Shown piece after piece: positions 1-8,135 of a stretch of 41,464 bases of DNA. The stretch covers positions 1 through 41,464 of the forward strand of contig JBNLCC010000153.1 in NCBI GenBank assembly GCA_050303615.1, in the 5' to 3' direction. Numbering within the stretch: the stretch's first letter is position 1; each line of letters opens with the position of its first letter. The stretch is from CAZDXJ01 sp050303615 (GTDB lineage: Bacteria; Pseudomonadota; Gammaproteobacteria; Methylococcales; Methylomonadaceae). A program made the position numbers and the translations under genes. Below the pieces are notes generated by a model that was not told the DNA's origin, searched no databases, and saw only the letters and a program-made list of their open reading frames with translations.

Positions 1-114
1 TATGCTAATTATGGTATCGGGCCAAATGAAATGGACACAACCGGATATTATAATGACGGGCTTGCTACACAGGCGGTAGTCTTCGACATCATGTCGGTGA
101 TTCACGGCGGATGA
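1..114 (+). CDS. C-terminal fragment of an unrecognised protein
   Basis: An open frame enters from the left edge and ends at TGA 112-114, giving 37 residues. The tail is rich in Gly, Asn, Tyr and Asp and ends FDIMSVIHGG. I do not recognise the family. The aromatic, glycine-rich composition would fit the end of an extracellular or beta-rich protein, but that is weak inference. A strong GC-rich hairpin begins 19 bases after the stop, which supports this being a true gene end rather than a chance open frame. Confidence 0.5.
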   Translation, partial: YANYGIGPNEMDTTGYYNDGLATQAVVFDIMSVIHGG

Positions 115-133
115 AGTCATGCAGTCGACTTGT

Positions 134-167
134 TTCCGCCCCGTTAAAGCATCAGTACGGGGCGGAA
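134..167 (+). terminator. 11-bp perfect hairpin, possible terminator
   Basis: TTCCGCCCCGT at 134-144 pairs perfectly with ACGGGGCGGAA at 157-167 across a 12-base loop. It lies just after the partial gene ending at 114. No T-run follows, so it is not a canonical intrinsic terminator. It could be a 3' end stabiliser or a factor-dependent terminator. Confidence 0.45.
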
Positions 168-220
168 CAGGTGTCGAATGAATAACTAACCCGGATATTT
201 CGTCACCCTTTGAAAAATTG

Positions 221-311
221 TTAACCCAGCTTTAACATTTCGTAATTGTAAGGCACTGATGATTATCAATATTTTAATATTATGGCACTACATTTGTTAA
301 GGCTGGGTTAA
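221..311. repeat. 17-bp inverted repeat with 57-bp spacer
   Basis: TTAACCCAGCTTTAACA at 221-237 is the reverse complement, with one mismatch, of TGTTAAGGCTGGGTTAA at 295-311. The AT-rich spacer holds a sigma-54-like motif. It could be a pair of regulator-binding half sites, a cruciform, or the ends of a very small decayed insertion. No protein is encoded between the arms. Confidence 0.6.
283..298 (+). promoter_or_regulatory. Sigma-54-like promoter motif
   Basis: TGGCAC at 283-288, five bases, then TTGTT at 294-298 resembles the -24/-12 consensus TGGCAC-N5-TTGCW, with T replacing the normally conserved C of the -12 GC. The motif overlaps the right arm of the 221-311 inverted repeat. No plus-strand gene follows until mutS at 2144, so if active it would make a short non-coding transcript. 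Weak evidence. Confidence 0.2.
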
Positions 312-507
312 AAACCTCCGACGCATTCAAGATTGCCCAAGTATATTTTGTGTGACACTTTTGTTCGCGGGAACAGCTAAAAAAAGCCGAAAAAACTGGG
401 GAACAACCCAACCGAGCCAAAAGCACACAGGAAGACTCGTTTGTTTCCAGACAGCTGTGCGCGCTGCCTACGCATTCAATTTCGCTCCCTGGGCGTTAAA
501 TTGTCCG

Positions 508-536
508 CTAAGTTTTAGCTTCGCAAAAAAACTTAG
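508..536 (-). terminator. AT-rich hairpin after the DedA gene
   Basis: CTAAGTTTT at 508-516 pairs perfectly with AAAACTTAG at 528-536 over an 11-base loop. It starts six bases beyond the stop of the minus-strand DedA gene, so it is placed like a terminator. The stem is AT-rich and no U-run follows on the minus strand, so function is uncertain. Confidence 0.3.
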
Positions 537-541
537 AATTC

Positions 542-1138
542 TTATTGTAAGGGACTCTTGTACTTTTTCCTATAGAAATAGGCTGCAACAAAAATTGCGG
601 CTAGTGAGAAAACAACAATATCGGCGTCCCTAACATAGTCGACAACCGCATTACCATAATGATAATAAAGCGAAAAAAACGTAATTGTGGAAATGGTACA
701 GGCCAATAAATCGGCAAGCGCGAACTTTATAAAATCCATGCTGCCTAATCCGGCAGTTAAAAATAAGCCGTTCCGGACGCCAAAAGGGATAAACCGGCCT
801 ACTATTAAGGTGATTACTCCGTAATTTTCGTAATAGTTATGTATTTTTTGGATCCTTTCGGGAGGAACCATGTTGGCAAAGAATCTGATTTCAAATAGTT
901 TCGGCCCCAGAAACCGGCCCAGACTGTAGCAAATTAAATCCGACAGATAAGCACCCATATATACCCCGGCAAATAAATACGGGAGGTAATCAGGATTACT
1001 GCTCGCCAGAATTGCCGAAATAAACAGCATCGCATCTTCGGAGACCGGAATATTAAATCCTGCCAATAATAATAACCCGAATATTATCAAAGGCGCATAG
1101 TGAATATTTGACTGGATATAAATGATGAGATCTTCCAT
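542..1138 (-). CDS. DedA family membrane protein
   Basis: This is an inner-membrane protein of the DedA/SNARE-associated (VTT domain) family, about 198 residues from the chosen ATG. Family members are implicated in lipid-carrier (undecaprenyl phosphate) flipping and in envelope pH and membrane-potential homeostasis; the specific substrate here cannot be read. The sequence has the family hallmarks: a hydrophobic N-terminal helix, the acidic motif PVSEDAMLFISA, a G-rich segment GAYLSDLICYSLGRFLG, and the conserved VGRFIPFGVRNGLFLTAG motif, followed by two more membrane helices. The frame stays open upstream to a TTG at 1198 through ATG 1180. I chose ATG 1138 because the family core starts there, but no start has a clear Shine-Dalgarno. 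It stands alone, apart from pncC. Confidence 0.85.
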   Translation of the reverse strand: MEDLIIYIQSNIHYAPLIIFGLLLLAGFNIPVSEDAMLFISAILASSNPDYLPYLFAGVYMGAYLSDLICYSLGRFLGPKLFEIRFFANMVPPERIQKIHNYYENYGVITLIVGRFIPFGVRNGLFLTAGLGSMDFIKFALADLLACTISTITFFSLYYHYGNAVVDYVRDADIVVFSLAAIFVAAYFYRKKYKSPLQ

Positions 1139-1364
1139 TAGTAATTCGTCTTGGGAGTTGGAAAATAAATAGCTTTTCATTATAAGCCGAATCAGCAAAA
1201 AGAGATACTTCGTCTGGCCGGTGGATTTTATACCTCACAGGGCCAGTGCAAGAAATATCCGATATGATCACGACGAAGATCTAGCAAATTACCGTGATTG
1301 CCCGTTATCGCCTGCAGAAACACAAACAGCTTCAACTTAAAATTTAACTCATCCCAATCTTAAT

Positions 1365-1387
1365 AAAGTTGAGTCAATACTCACTTT
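1365..1387 (-). terminator. Hairpin overlapping the pncC stop codon
   Basis: On the minus strand AAAGTGAGT, a four-base loop ATTG, then ACTCAACTTT forms a nine-pair stem with one bulged A. The stem includes the last codon and stop of pncC. Only a weak T-containing tail follows. It is a possible terminator or 3' stabiliser. Confidence 0.28.
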
Positions 1388-1872
1388 AATACAAATTCCT
1401 CACAAGCCCTTTCCAAAGCGCATTTTACGGCCTGACTTCTGATCGAATGCCTGTCTCCGGAAAACAAATATTTGCCGACAACCGGCTGTTTACCTTTCCG
1501 GCACCAAGCTAAAAAAACCGTACCGACAGGCTTATGCTCACTGCCCCCTTCCGGGCCGGCAATTCCGCTCACTGCAATGGTGCAATCCGCCAAACTATGA
1601 CGCAACGCTCCCGTTACCATTTCCTTGACCGTTTCGGCGCTGACTGCGCCGTGTTGTTCGAGCGTCGTGTGCTTTACGTCCAGCATTTGTATTTTTGCTT
1701 CATTGCTATATGTTACAAAGCCCCGGTCAAACCATGCCGAACTGCCTGAAATGGCAGTTATTGCCTGAGCGATCCATCCGCCTGTGCAGGATTCAGCGGT
1801 AGCTATTTTTTTACCTTCTGTTACCAGCAGACGTCCCAATTGCTCGGCCAAGGCAATTAATTCTTTGTCCAT
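1381..1872 (-). CDS. pncC: Nicotinamide-nucleotide amidase (CinA C-terminal domain)
   Basis: A 163-residue stand-alone CinA C-terminal domain. The family deamidates nicotinamide mononucleotide to nicotinate mononucleotide, recycling NMN released by NAD-dependent DNA ligase and other reactions. The family signature is complete: ATAESCTGGWIAQAIT near the N-terminus with the catalytic Ser, then GSSAWFDRGFVTYSNEAK, GAVSAETVKEM, and AVSGIAGPEGGSEHKPVGTVFLAW. The frame extends 31 codons further upstream, but the family begins at MDKELIALAEQLG. ATG 1872 has a GAGG about 12 bases upstream, so I chose it. It is divergent from mutS with about 270 bases between, a shared regulatory region. In E. coli the homologue (ygaD) lies next to recA; here its neighbour is another DNA-maintenance gene. 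Confidence 0.9.
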   Translation of the reverse strand: MDKELIALAEQLGRLLVTEGKKIATAESCTGGWIAQAITAISGSSAWFDRGFVTYSNEAKIQMLDVKHTTLEQHGAVSAETVKEMVTGALRHSLADCTIAVSGIAGPEGGSEHKPVGTVFLAWCRKGKQPVVGKYLFSGDRHSIRSQAVKCALERACEEFVLK

Positions 1873-2143
1873 GATGTATGATAGCCTCAGTTCAGATAAA
1901 ATAAACGACTGTAACCGATTTGTAGTTTCGTTTAACGTTATCCATAAAGTAAACACGGAAATCATTTTGTCAATTCTATTATCCAGTTTCTATTTATAAC
2001 ATTAAATTCAACTGGCCGAAAACCGTAACACCACTGATTGAGGTACCTTTTTCGTCCTTAGAACAAACACTTTGGCAGTATTTTAAAAAGAATTTTTAAT
2101 TATTAATGTTATCCGTCAAAACAAACACAGGTGCTGCACCAGC

Positions 2144-4717
2144 ATGACTGTTAAACAGGAGCCAGCCTCCGTCAAATCGCATACTCCAATGATGCAGCAA
2201 TATTTGCGTATCAAAGCGCAGCATCCGGATATTTTAGTCTTTTATCGGATGGGAGACTTTTACGAATTATTCTTCGACGATGCAAAAAAAGCTGCCCAAC
2301 TGCTCGGCATCACCTTGACAAAACGCGGCGAATCAGCCGGACAACCTATACCCATGGCGGGTATACCGTTTCATTCTGCGGAGGGATACATCGGTAAATT
2401 AATCCGCCTGGGCGAATCCATCGCCATTTGCGAACAAATCGGCGACCCGGCGCTATCCAAAGGCCCGGTTGCAAGGAAAGTTGTGCGCATCGTTACTCCC
2501 GGTACCGTTACTGACGAAGCGTTGCTGGAAGAGCATCGCGACAATTTGCTTATTGCAGTCGCTTTTCCGGAGAGCAATTACGGTATCGCTAGCCTTGAAC
2601 TCACCAGCGGCCGATTTGTTTTACTGCAGGTCGATTCGGAAACACAATTGTGCAGTGAAATCGAACGACTTAACCCCGCGGAAATACTAATCAATGAAAA
2701 CGACGCCATTCCCGATTCGATACAGGGACGCAAAGGAGTAACCGGCCGTCCTCCATGGCATTTTGACCCGGACAGTGCCCGGCAAATTCTATTGAAACAG
2801 TTCAACTGCCATGACTTGAAAGGCTTCGGCTGCGAACATTTATCCTCTGCCGTAGCCGCGGCGGGCTGTTTACTTCAATATGTTCAGGATACGCAGCGCA
2901 ACGCTTTACCGCATATAGTGGGTATAAGCGTTGAAAATTGTGAAGAAGGGATTATCTTGGATGCGGCCAGCCGCAGAAATCTGGAACTGGATTATCACCC
3001 TTCCGGCGAACAAAAATATACGCTTGCGGGGGTATTGGATAAAACTGCGACGGCAATGGGCAGCCGTTGTTTAAGACGATGGATCAACCGACCGCTGCGT
3101 GATCAAACGCTGTTGAACGAACGCTTTGATCGCATCGACATTTTTCTGGAAAACCAATTTTTTCACGTCGTCCATGAAACACTGCGGCAAGTTGGTGATA
3201 TTGAGCGGATCTGCTCGCGAATTGCGTTAAAATCAGCCCGTCCAAGAGATCTTATAGTACTGCGCGACACGCTGGCGGTATTACCCGAACTACAACAGCA
3301 CCTGCAAACTATCGGTAATCCCACACTTGACGGCTTATCCAAAGCCATAGGCGTCCATCCGGAAATACATATCTTATTGTGCAAGGCAATCATTGACACC
3401 CCCCCCGTGCTGATCCGGGACGGCGGAGTCATCGCTCCCGGCTACGACAGCGCACTCGATGAATTAAGAAACCTGAGTCAAAATGCCGATCAATTCCTAC
3501 TTGCAATGGAAGAGCGCGAAAAACAAAATACCGGTATTAATAATCTGAAAATCAATTATAACCGGGTGCATGGTTATTATATTGAAGTGTCGCGTGCACA
3601 AGCGGATAAAGTGCCTGTTGCTTACACCCGAAGACAGACGCTAAAAAATGTCGAGCGCTACATCACCGCTGAATTAAAGACATTTGAAGATAAGGTGCTC
3701 AGCGCCCGGGAAAAAGCGCTAAGCTGCGAAAAGTTGTTATATGACGAGTTATTGGAAATCCTGTCCGGCTCATTGACCTTACTGCAGCAATGCGCAACGG
3801 CAATGGCGGAGCTGGACGTTCTGGTCAATTTTGCAGAACGGGCCTACACGCTCGACCTGAGCCGTCCTGAATTAGCTCAAACTCCCGGTCTTTACATTAA
3901 AGAGGGTCGACATCCGGTGGTTGAACAAGTATCGGAACTGCCTTTTGTCGCCAATGATCTTGAGTTCAGCGCGCTACGCAAAATGCTGATTATTACCGGC
4001 CCCAACATGGGCGGTAAATCGACCTATATGCGCCAGTCGGCGTTGATTGTTATAATGGCGCAATTCGGTTGTTTCGTGCCTGCAAAAACCGCCCGTATCG
4101 GACCGATAGACCGCATCTTTACCCGTATCGGCGCATCCGACGACTTGGCCGGCGGCCGTTCCACTTTTATGGTGGAAATGTCCGAAACTGCAAATATCCT
4201 GCATAATGCAACGCAACAGAGTCTGATTTTAATGGACGAAATCGGCCGCGGCACCAGTACTTTTGACGGTTTATCACTTGCTTGGGCATGCGCTGACTAT
4301 CTGGCAAAACAAACCAAGGCTTTCACATTGTTTGCCACCCACTATTTTGAATTGACTACCTTGGCGGAAGAACAGCAGGAGATTCAAAACGTGCACCTGG
4401 ATGCAAAGGAGCATGGTGACAAAATCGTGTTTTTACACGCGGTTAAGGAGGGCCCGGCGAGTCAGAGCTACGGCCTGCAAGTCGCATCCCTGGCCGGAGT
4501 GCCGCGAACGGTAATCGATAAGGCCCGAAATAAGCTGCTGCACCTGGAAAACAATGCCTATGCGGAACAACAGGTCGTTACAGCCAATACACAATTGGAT
4601 TTGTTTTCGACTGCGGAATGTCATCCCGCAGTCTGCCTACTTGACGAAATAAACCCCGATGATGTTACGCCGCGTCAGGCGCTGGATTTATTATACCGCC
4701 TCAAGCAGTTGACTTGA
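2144..4717 (+). CDS. mutS: DNA mismatch repair protein MutS
   Basis: Full-length MutS, 857 residues (E. coli 853). It binds mismatches and small loops as a dimer and recruits MutL using ATP. The mismatch-reading motif FYELF has Phe39 and Glu41 (E. coli Phe36, Glu38). The ATPase has Walker A GPNMGGKS at residues 619-626, Walker B LILMDEIGRGTSTFDG around 694-709, the switch motif ASDDLAGGRSTFMVEM between them, and the TLFATHY signature. The C-terminal helix-turn-helix and dimerisation tail are present. The start ATG is preceded by an AGG about 12 bases away, and a small palindrome GGTGCTGCACC sits at 2131-2141. No mutL is in the window. It is convergent with dsbC. Confidence 0.98.
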   Translation: MTVKQEPASVKSHTPMMQQYLRIKAQHPDILVFYRMGDFYELFFDDAKKAAQLLGITLTKRGESAGQPIPMAGIPFHSAEGYIGKLIRLGESIAICEQIGDPALSKGPVARKVVRIVTPGTVTDEALLEEHRDNLLIAVAFPESNYGIASLELTSGRFVLLQVDSETQLCSEIERLNPAEILINENDAIPDSIQGRKGVTGRPPWHFDPDSARQILLKQFNCHDLKGFGCEHLSSAVAAAGCLLQYVQDTQRNALPHIVGISVENCEEGIILDAASRRNLELDYHPSGEQKYTLAGVLDKTATAMGSRCLRRWINRPLRDQTLLNERFDRIDIFLENQFFHVVHETLRQVGDIERICSRIALKSARPRDLIVLRDTLAVLPELQQHLQTIGNPTLDGLSKAIGVHPEIHILLCKAIIDTPPVLIRDGGVIAPGYDSALDELRNLSQNADQFLLAMEEREKQNTGINNLKINYNRVHGYYIEVSRAQADKVPVAYTRRQTLKNVERYITAELKTFEDKVLSAREKALSCEKLLYDELLEILSGSLTLLQQCATAMAELDVLVNFAERAYTLDLSRPELAQTPGLYIKEGRHPVVEQVSELPFVANDLEFSALRKMLIITGPNMGGKSTYMRQSALIVIMAQFGCFVPAKTARIGPIDRIFTRIGASDDLAGGRSTFMVEMSETANILHNATQQSLILMDEIGRGTSTFDGLSLAWACADYLAKQTKAFTLFATHYFELTTLAEEQQEIQNVHLDAKEHGDKIVFLHAVKEGPASQSYGLQVASLAGVPRTVIDKARNKLLHLENNAYAEQQVVTANTQLDLFSTAECHPAVCLLDEINPDDVTPRQALDLLYRLKQLT

Positions 4718-4838
4718 AGTGAGGCGAAGAGATGGCCGGCTGCAGAATTTCGATTACTGTGGAATACAAGCATATGCTGCTGTTCTGCGCCTTCCCAACC
4801 GAAATTCGGTAAACAAGAGCGATCTGGCAATCTAATAA

Positions 4839-5576
4839 CTATTTGATTTTCTGTCCGGCTTTTTCGGCCCCCAGTGCTTTTGCCAGTTTATCGGCCGGGA
4901 CATAACCCGGAAGTATCGTACCCTTTTCCGTTACTAACATGGGGGTACCCCTGGTACCCAGCTTTTGTCCAAGATCCATGTGCGCATCTACCGGATTGTC
5001 ACACTCTTTCGACTCCGGCGTATTACCTTTTTTAGCGTCGGTTAATGCCGCATTACGGTCTTCCGAACACCACACGGAAACCGCTTTTTTATACGATTCA
5101 GATCCTTTTCCGGCACGCGGGAAAAACATATATTGTATAGTAATACCCTGGTCAAGATATTGATCAATTTCCGAATGCAATTTACGGCAATAACCGCAGT
5201 CAATATCGGTAAAAACAGTCAATGTAAATTTACTTTCCTCCGGTTTGAAAAGTATCATTTGATCCTGACCGATTTCGTTGATTGCTTTGATGCGAGTCTC
5301 CGCAATTTTTTCTTCAGTTAAATCTTTCCGCGCTTCAACATCATATAACGACCCTTGAATGATGTATTTTCCGTCGTCGGTAATATAAAAAATTTGCGTA
5401 TCAACCAAAACTTCATACAAACCATCAATTTCGGATGGAGAAATTCTGTCCGGTTTAACAGTCGGCATGGCGCGGGACAACGCCTGCTGGATTTGCTGTT
5501 CGTCTGCATGAAGGTTGTTAAGGAATAAGCAACCGGCCGCTACTAAGCCGTAGTTAATTAATTTTTTCATTTTCAT
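4839..5576 (-). CDS. dsbC: Periplasmic disulfide isomerase DsbC/thioredoxin-like
   Basis: DsbC-family protein, 245 residues from the chosen start, that reshuffles wrong disulfides in periplasmic proteins and is kept reduced by DsbD. A signal peptide covers residues 1-24 (MKMKKL, hydrophobic core, cleavage after LHA). A DsbC/G dimerisation domain follows to about residue 110, then a thioredoxin fold with active site CGYC (Cys127, Cys130). A second pair, Cys170 and Cys192, corresponds to the structural disulfide of DsbC. The cis-proline segment GTRGTPMLV is present. I placed the start at ATG 5576 because GGAAAAGA lies directly upstream; an in-frame upstream TTG at 5594 would add six residues. 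It is the last gene of the rpsB operon, 10 bases after the rseP stop, where bamA usually sits in relatives. Confidence 0.93.
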   Translation of the reverse strand: MKMKKLINYGLVAAGCLFLNNLHADEQQIQQALSRAMPTVKPDRISPSEIDGLYEVLVDTQIFYITDDGKYIIQGSLYDVEARKDLTEEKIAETRIKAINEIGQDQMILFKPEESKFTLTVFTDIDCGYCRKLHSEIDQYLDQGITIQYMFFPRAGKGSESYKKAVSVWCSEDRNAALTDAKKGNTPESKECDNPVDAHMDLGQKLGTRGTPMLVTEKGTILPGYVPADKLAKALGAEKAGQKIK

Positions 5577-5586
5577 TCTTTTCCAA

Positions 5587-6951
5587 TTAGCCAAGTATTC
5601 GCCCTAAGTCCAAAATCACAGCAAAACTCATTAGCAAAATCAAAATCAACAGTCCGATATTCTGGAACAATATCTGAGCCTGTTCGGAAAGCGGGCTGCC
5701 TTTTACCGCCTCAATGGCATAAAACAACAGATGCCCTCCATCCAAAACCGGGATAGGCAGCAAATTGACCACTGCCAGTCCGACACTGACCGAACCCAGG
5801 AATTTCAGGAAATACACGAAGCCCATACTGGCTGACTGGCCGGCGAATTGGGCGATGCTGATAGGCCCGCTTAAATTCTCCACCGACGCTTTTCCTATAA
5901 GCATCGAACCGATTACTTTCAATGTCGCTAAGGAATACATGTAGGTGCGTTTAAATGCCGCGCCTAAAGCTTCTACAGGCGCTAAAGAATATTCAACGCG
6001 CATAGAGTCCATCATACCTTCCGGAATCTCTACGCCGGCCCCGATTCTGCCGATAATCCCCTTTGCACTGTCGAAAGCGGCCGGAGTGATCTGTAAATTT
6101 AACTGCCGGTCATTCCGTTCGACAATCAAATCAATTGTTTTGTTCGGCCTGATTTGTACAAATTCCACCCATTGCGACCAGGTTTCTATGTGCTGCCCAT
6201 CTGCACTGATAATAACATCGCCCTTCTGCAAGCCCGCTTTAGCAGCCGATTCATTTGGCAATACGTTCCCAATGCGTGGTTTTAAAGGAGGAACCCAGGG
6301 AACCAAACCTAATTTCTCAATCAACTTATCCGGATCCCGGGCATCATCCTCCGAAATAGATAATTGTTTATGCTTATTAAAACCATCCGTATTCAGAACT
6401 TCAACGTCTATTCCCTCATTACCGGTCACAGCTGAAGACAATATCACTGATAAGACTTCGGTCCAGGTCGGCGTTTTTTTGCCATTAACGGCAACAATTT
6501 CCTCACCCTCTTCAAAGCCGGCCTGCGCCGCCAAAGTATCCGGTTCAACCGGACCGAGTACCGGCCGGATACCAATCTCCCCAATGACAAAAACCCACCA
6601 AAACAGAATAACCGCCAGCAGCAAATTGAATACCGGGCCAGCCAATACGATCAGCACCCTGCTCAATAACGGCTGCTGATTAAACGCAAAAGGCAAATCC
6701 TGCTTTTCAACCGGTCCTTCACGTTCATCAAGCATTTTCACGTAACCCCCTAAGGGGACTGCCGATATCACATATTCAGTCGCTTGTGCGTTTTTTTGGA
6801 AAGACCAGATTACTCTGCCAAACCCGACTGAAAAGCGTAGAATTTTGACGCCCAATTTTCTGGCGACCCAGAAATGGCCGTACTCATGGAAAGCAACCAG
6901 AAGTCCGATCGCAACGATAAAGTAAAACAGCGTATGCAGAATAGAATCCAT
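5587..6951 (-). CDS. rseP: Site-2 intramembrane zinc protease RseP
   Basis: RseP, 454 residues (E. coli 450), an inner-membrane metalloprotease that cuts anti-sigma factor RseA after DegS and so releases sigma-E; it also clears signal-peptide remnants. The zinc motif HEYGH (His22, Glu23, His26) lies in the first helix. Two periplasmic PDZ domains occupy roughly residues 110-300, visible from the G-hydrophobic repeats AAQAGFEEGEEIVAVNGK and AAKAGLQKGDVIISADGQ. The third zinc ligand is Asp404 in NLLPIPVLDGGH (396-407). Its ATG shares one base with the dxr stop (TGATG), so the two are translationally coupled. Confidence 0.97.
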   Translation of the reverse strand: MDSILHTLFYFIVAIGLLVAFHEYGHFWVARKLGVKILRFSVGFGRVIWSFQKNAQATEYVISAVPLGGYVKMLDEREGPVEKQDLPFAFNQQPLLSRVLIVLAGPVFNLLLAVILFWWVFVIGEIGIRPVLGPVEPDTLAAQAGFEEGEEIVAVNGKKTPTWTEVLSVILSSAVTGNEGIDVEVLNTDGFNKHKQLSISEDDARDPDKLIEKLGLVPWVPPLKPRIGNVLPNESAAKAGLQKGDVIISADGQHIETWSQWVEFVQIRPNKTIDLIVERNDRQLNLQITPAAFDSAKGIIGRIGAGVEIPEGMMDSMRVEYSLAPVEALGAAFKRTYMYSLATLKVIGSMLIGKASVENLSGPISIAQFAGQSASMGFVYFLKFLGSVSVGLAVVNLLPIPVLDGGHLLFYAIEAVKGSPLSEQAQILFQNIGLLILILLMSFAVILDLGRILG

Positions 6952-8135
6952 CAGCTAGCGAGTTGTTTAATGATTTGTCCGGAACATTCTCTAGCCTGGC
7001 GATCGGCATCGAGTACACTTTCCAGGTTTTCGGCTTTTCGGACGGTAAATTGTCGCATACAGGATTCGATAATGACCGGAATATCGGTAAATTTTATTTG
7101 CTCGTTTAAAAAGGCAGCCACTGCAATTTCATTCGCCGCGTTTAAAATGGCCGGCATGATACCGCCGGCATCGATTGCTTCGTAGGCCAATCGCAAGCAT
7201 GGAAAACGTTGCAGATCGGGTTGTTCAAAATCCAAGCGTTGGACGTCGAAAATATTTAAAGGTTCCGCTCCGGATACAAATCTGTCCGGCCAAGCCATGG
7301 CATGGGCAATGGGAATGCGCATATCGGGATTACCCATTTGCGCCAACACCGTTCCGTCAACGTAATCCACCATCGAATGAATCACGCTTTGCGGATGGAT
7401 GACTACCTGAATTTTAGCGGATGGCACATTGAATAATAAGCTGGCTTCAATCAATTCCAGTCCTTTATTCATCATGGTTGCCGAATCAACTGAAATCTTT
7501 TTGCCCATATCCCAATTGGGATGCGCCACTGCCTGCGCCGGCGTCACATAAGGCAATTGCTCGATCGGCGTCTTACGAAACGGTCCGCCCGAGGCGGTCA
7601 ACAAGATACGCCTTACTTCCTTGGCCTGAATCCCGGCTTGATAAGCGGGCGGCATGCACTGGAAAATAGCGTTATGTTCGCTGTCTATCGGCAATAATTC
7701 GGCACCCGATTGCGCGACAGCCTGCATGAATATATCACCGGACATCACCAACGCTTCCTTATTAGCCAGTAATACGGTTTTTCCGGCCTTAGCGGCGGCC
7801 AGACTGGGCAAAAGCCCGGCGCCCCCGACTATTGCAGCCATCACTGAATCGACATTATCGAGCGTTGCAACCTGCTCCAAAGCGCCGCTGCCACCAAGCA
7901 CCTGAATGCCGTCCAGATCGGAAGCGGCAATTTTTTGCTGAAAGCGCTGTGCCTGATCTTCATCGGCAACGACTGCATACTGCGGTCGATGCACCAGGCA
8001 CTGCTGATATAACAGGTCGATGTTGGAATTCGCGGTTAATGCAATAACCCTGTATTTATCAGGATGCCGGGCAACAACATCCAAAGTACTTACGCCGATT
8101 GAGCCTGTGGCTCCCAGTACGCAAACCCCCTTCAT
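6951..8135 (-). CDS. dxr: 1-deoxy-D-xylulose 5-phosphate reductoisomerase
   Basis: Dxr/IspC, 394 residues, the committed NADPH-dependent step of the MEP isoprenoid pathway, making MEP from DXP in the cytoplasm. The N-terminus has the dinucleotide-binding motif GATGSIGVSTLDV, followed by ALTANSN. The central domain has ANKEALVMSG, the metal and substrate motif LPIDSEHNAIFQC, LTASGGPF, and MGKKISVDSATMMNKGLE. The C-terminal helical domain is complete. The four-base ATGA overlap with cdsA and the one-base overlap with rseP mark a tightly coupled operon. It supplies isoprenoid precursors used by the neighbouring UppS. Confidence 0.98.
   Translation of the reverse strand: MKGVCVLGATGSIGVSTLDVVARHPDKYRVIALTANSNIDLLYQQCLVHRPQYAVVADEDQAQRFQQKIAASDLDGIQVLGGSGALEQVATLDNVDSVMAAIVGGAGLLPSLAAAKAGKTVLLANKEALVMSGDIFMQAVAQSGAELLPIDSEHNAIFQCMPPAYQAGIQAKEVRRILLTASGGPFRKTPIEQLPYVTPAQAVAHPNWDMGKKISVDSATMMNKGLELIEASLLFNVPSAKIQVVIHPQSVIHSMVDYVDGTVLAQMGNPDMRIPIAHAMAWPDRFVSGAEPLNIFDVQRLDFEQPDLQRFPCLRLAYEAIDAGGIMPAILNAANEIAVAAFLNEQIKFTDIPVIIESCMRQFTVRKAENLESVLDADRQARECSGQIIKQLAS

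Larger units (their letters stand above)
168..541. other. Gene-free stretch with inverted repeats
   Basis: I see no convincing gene here. An open frame at 352-633 (+) of 93 codons has an unnatural composition, no ribosome site, and overlaps the 3' end of the DedA gene on the other strand, so I do not call it. The stretch contains a wide inverted repeat, a sigma-54-like motif and an AT-rich hairpin, each listed separately. Confidence 0.6.

Noticed and set aside
352..633. 93-codon plus-strand open frame
   Set aside because: It overlaps the DedA gene's 3' end, has no ribosome site, and its Lys/Arg/Cys-rich composition is not protein-like.
1053..1271. 72-codon minus-strand frame across the DedA start
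   Set aside because: Out of frame with DedA and without family resemblance; a shadow of the real gene and its upstream DNA.
4742..4807. Paired arms GAATTTCG and CGAAATTC after mutS
   Set aside because: Eight-base arms 47 bases apart with no U-run; too weak to call a terminator.
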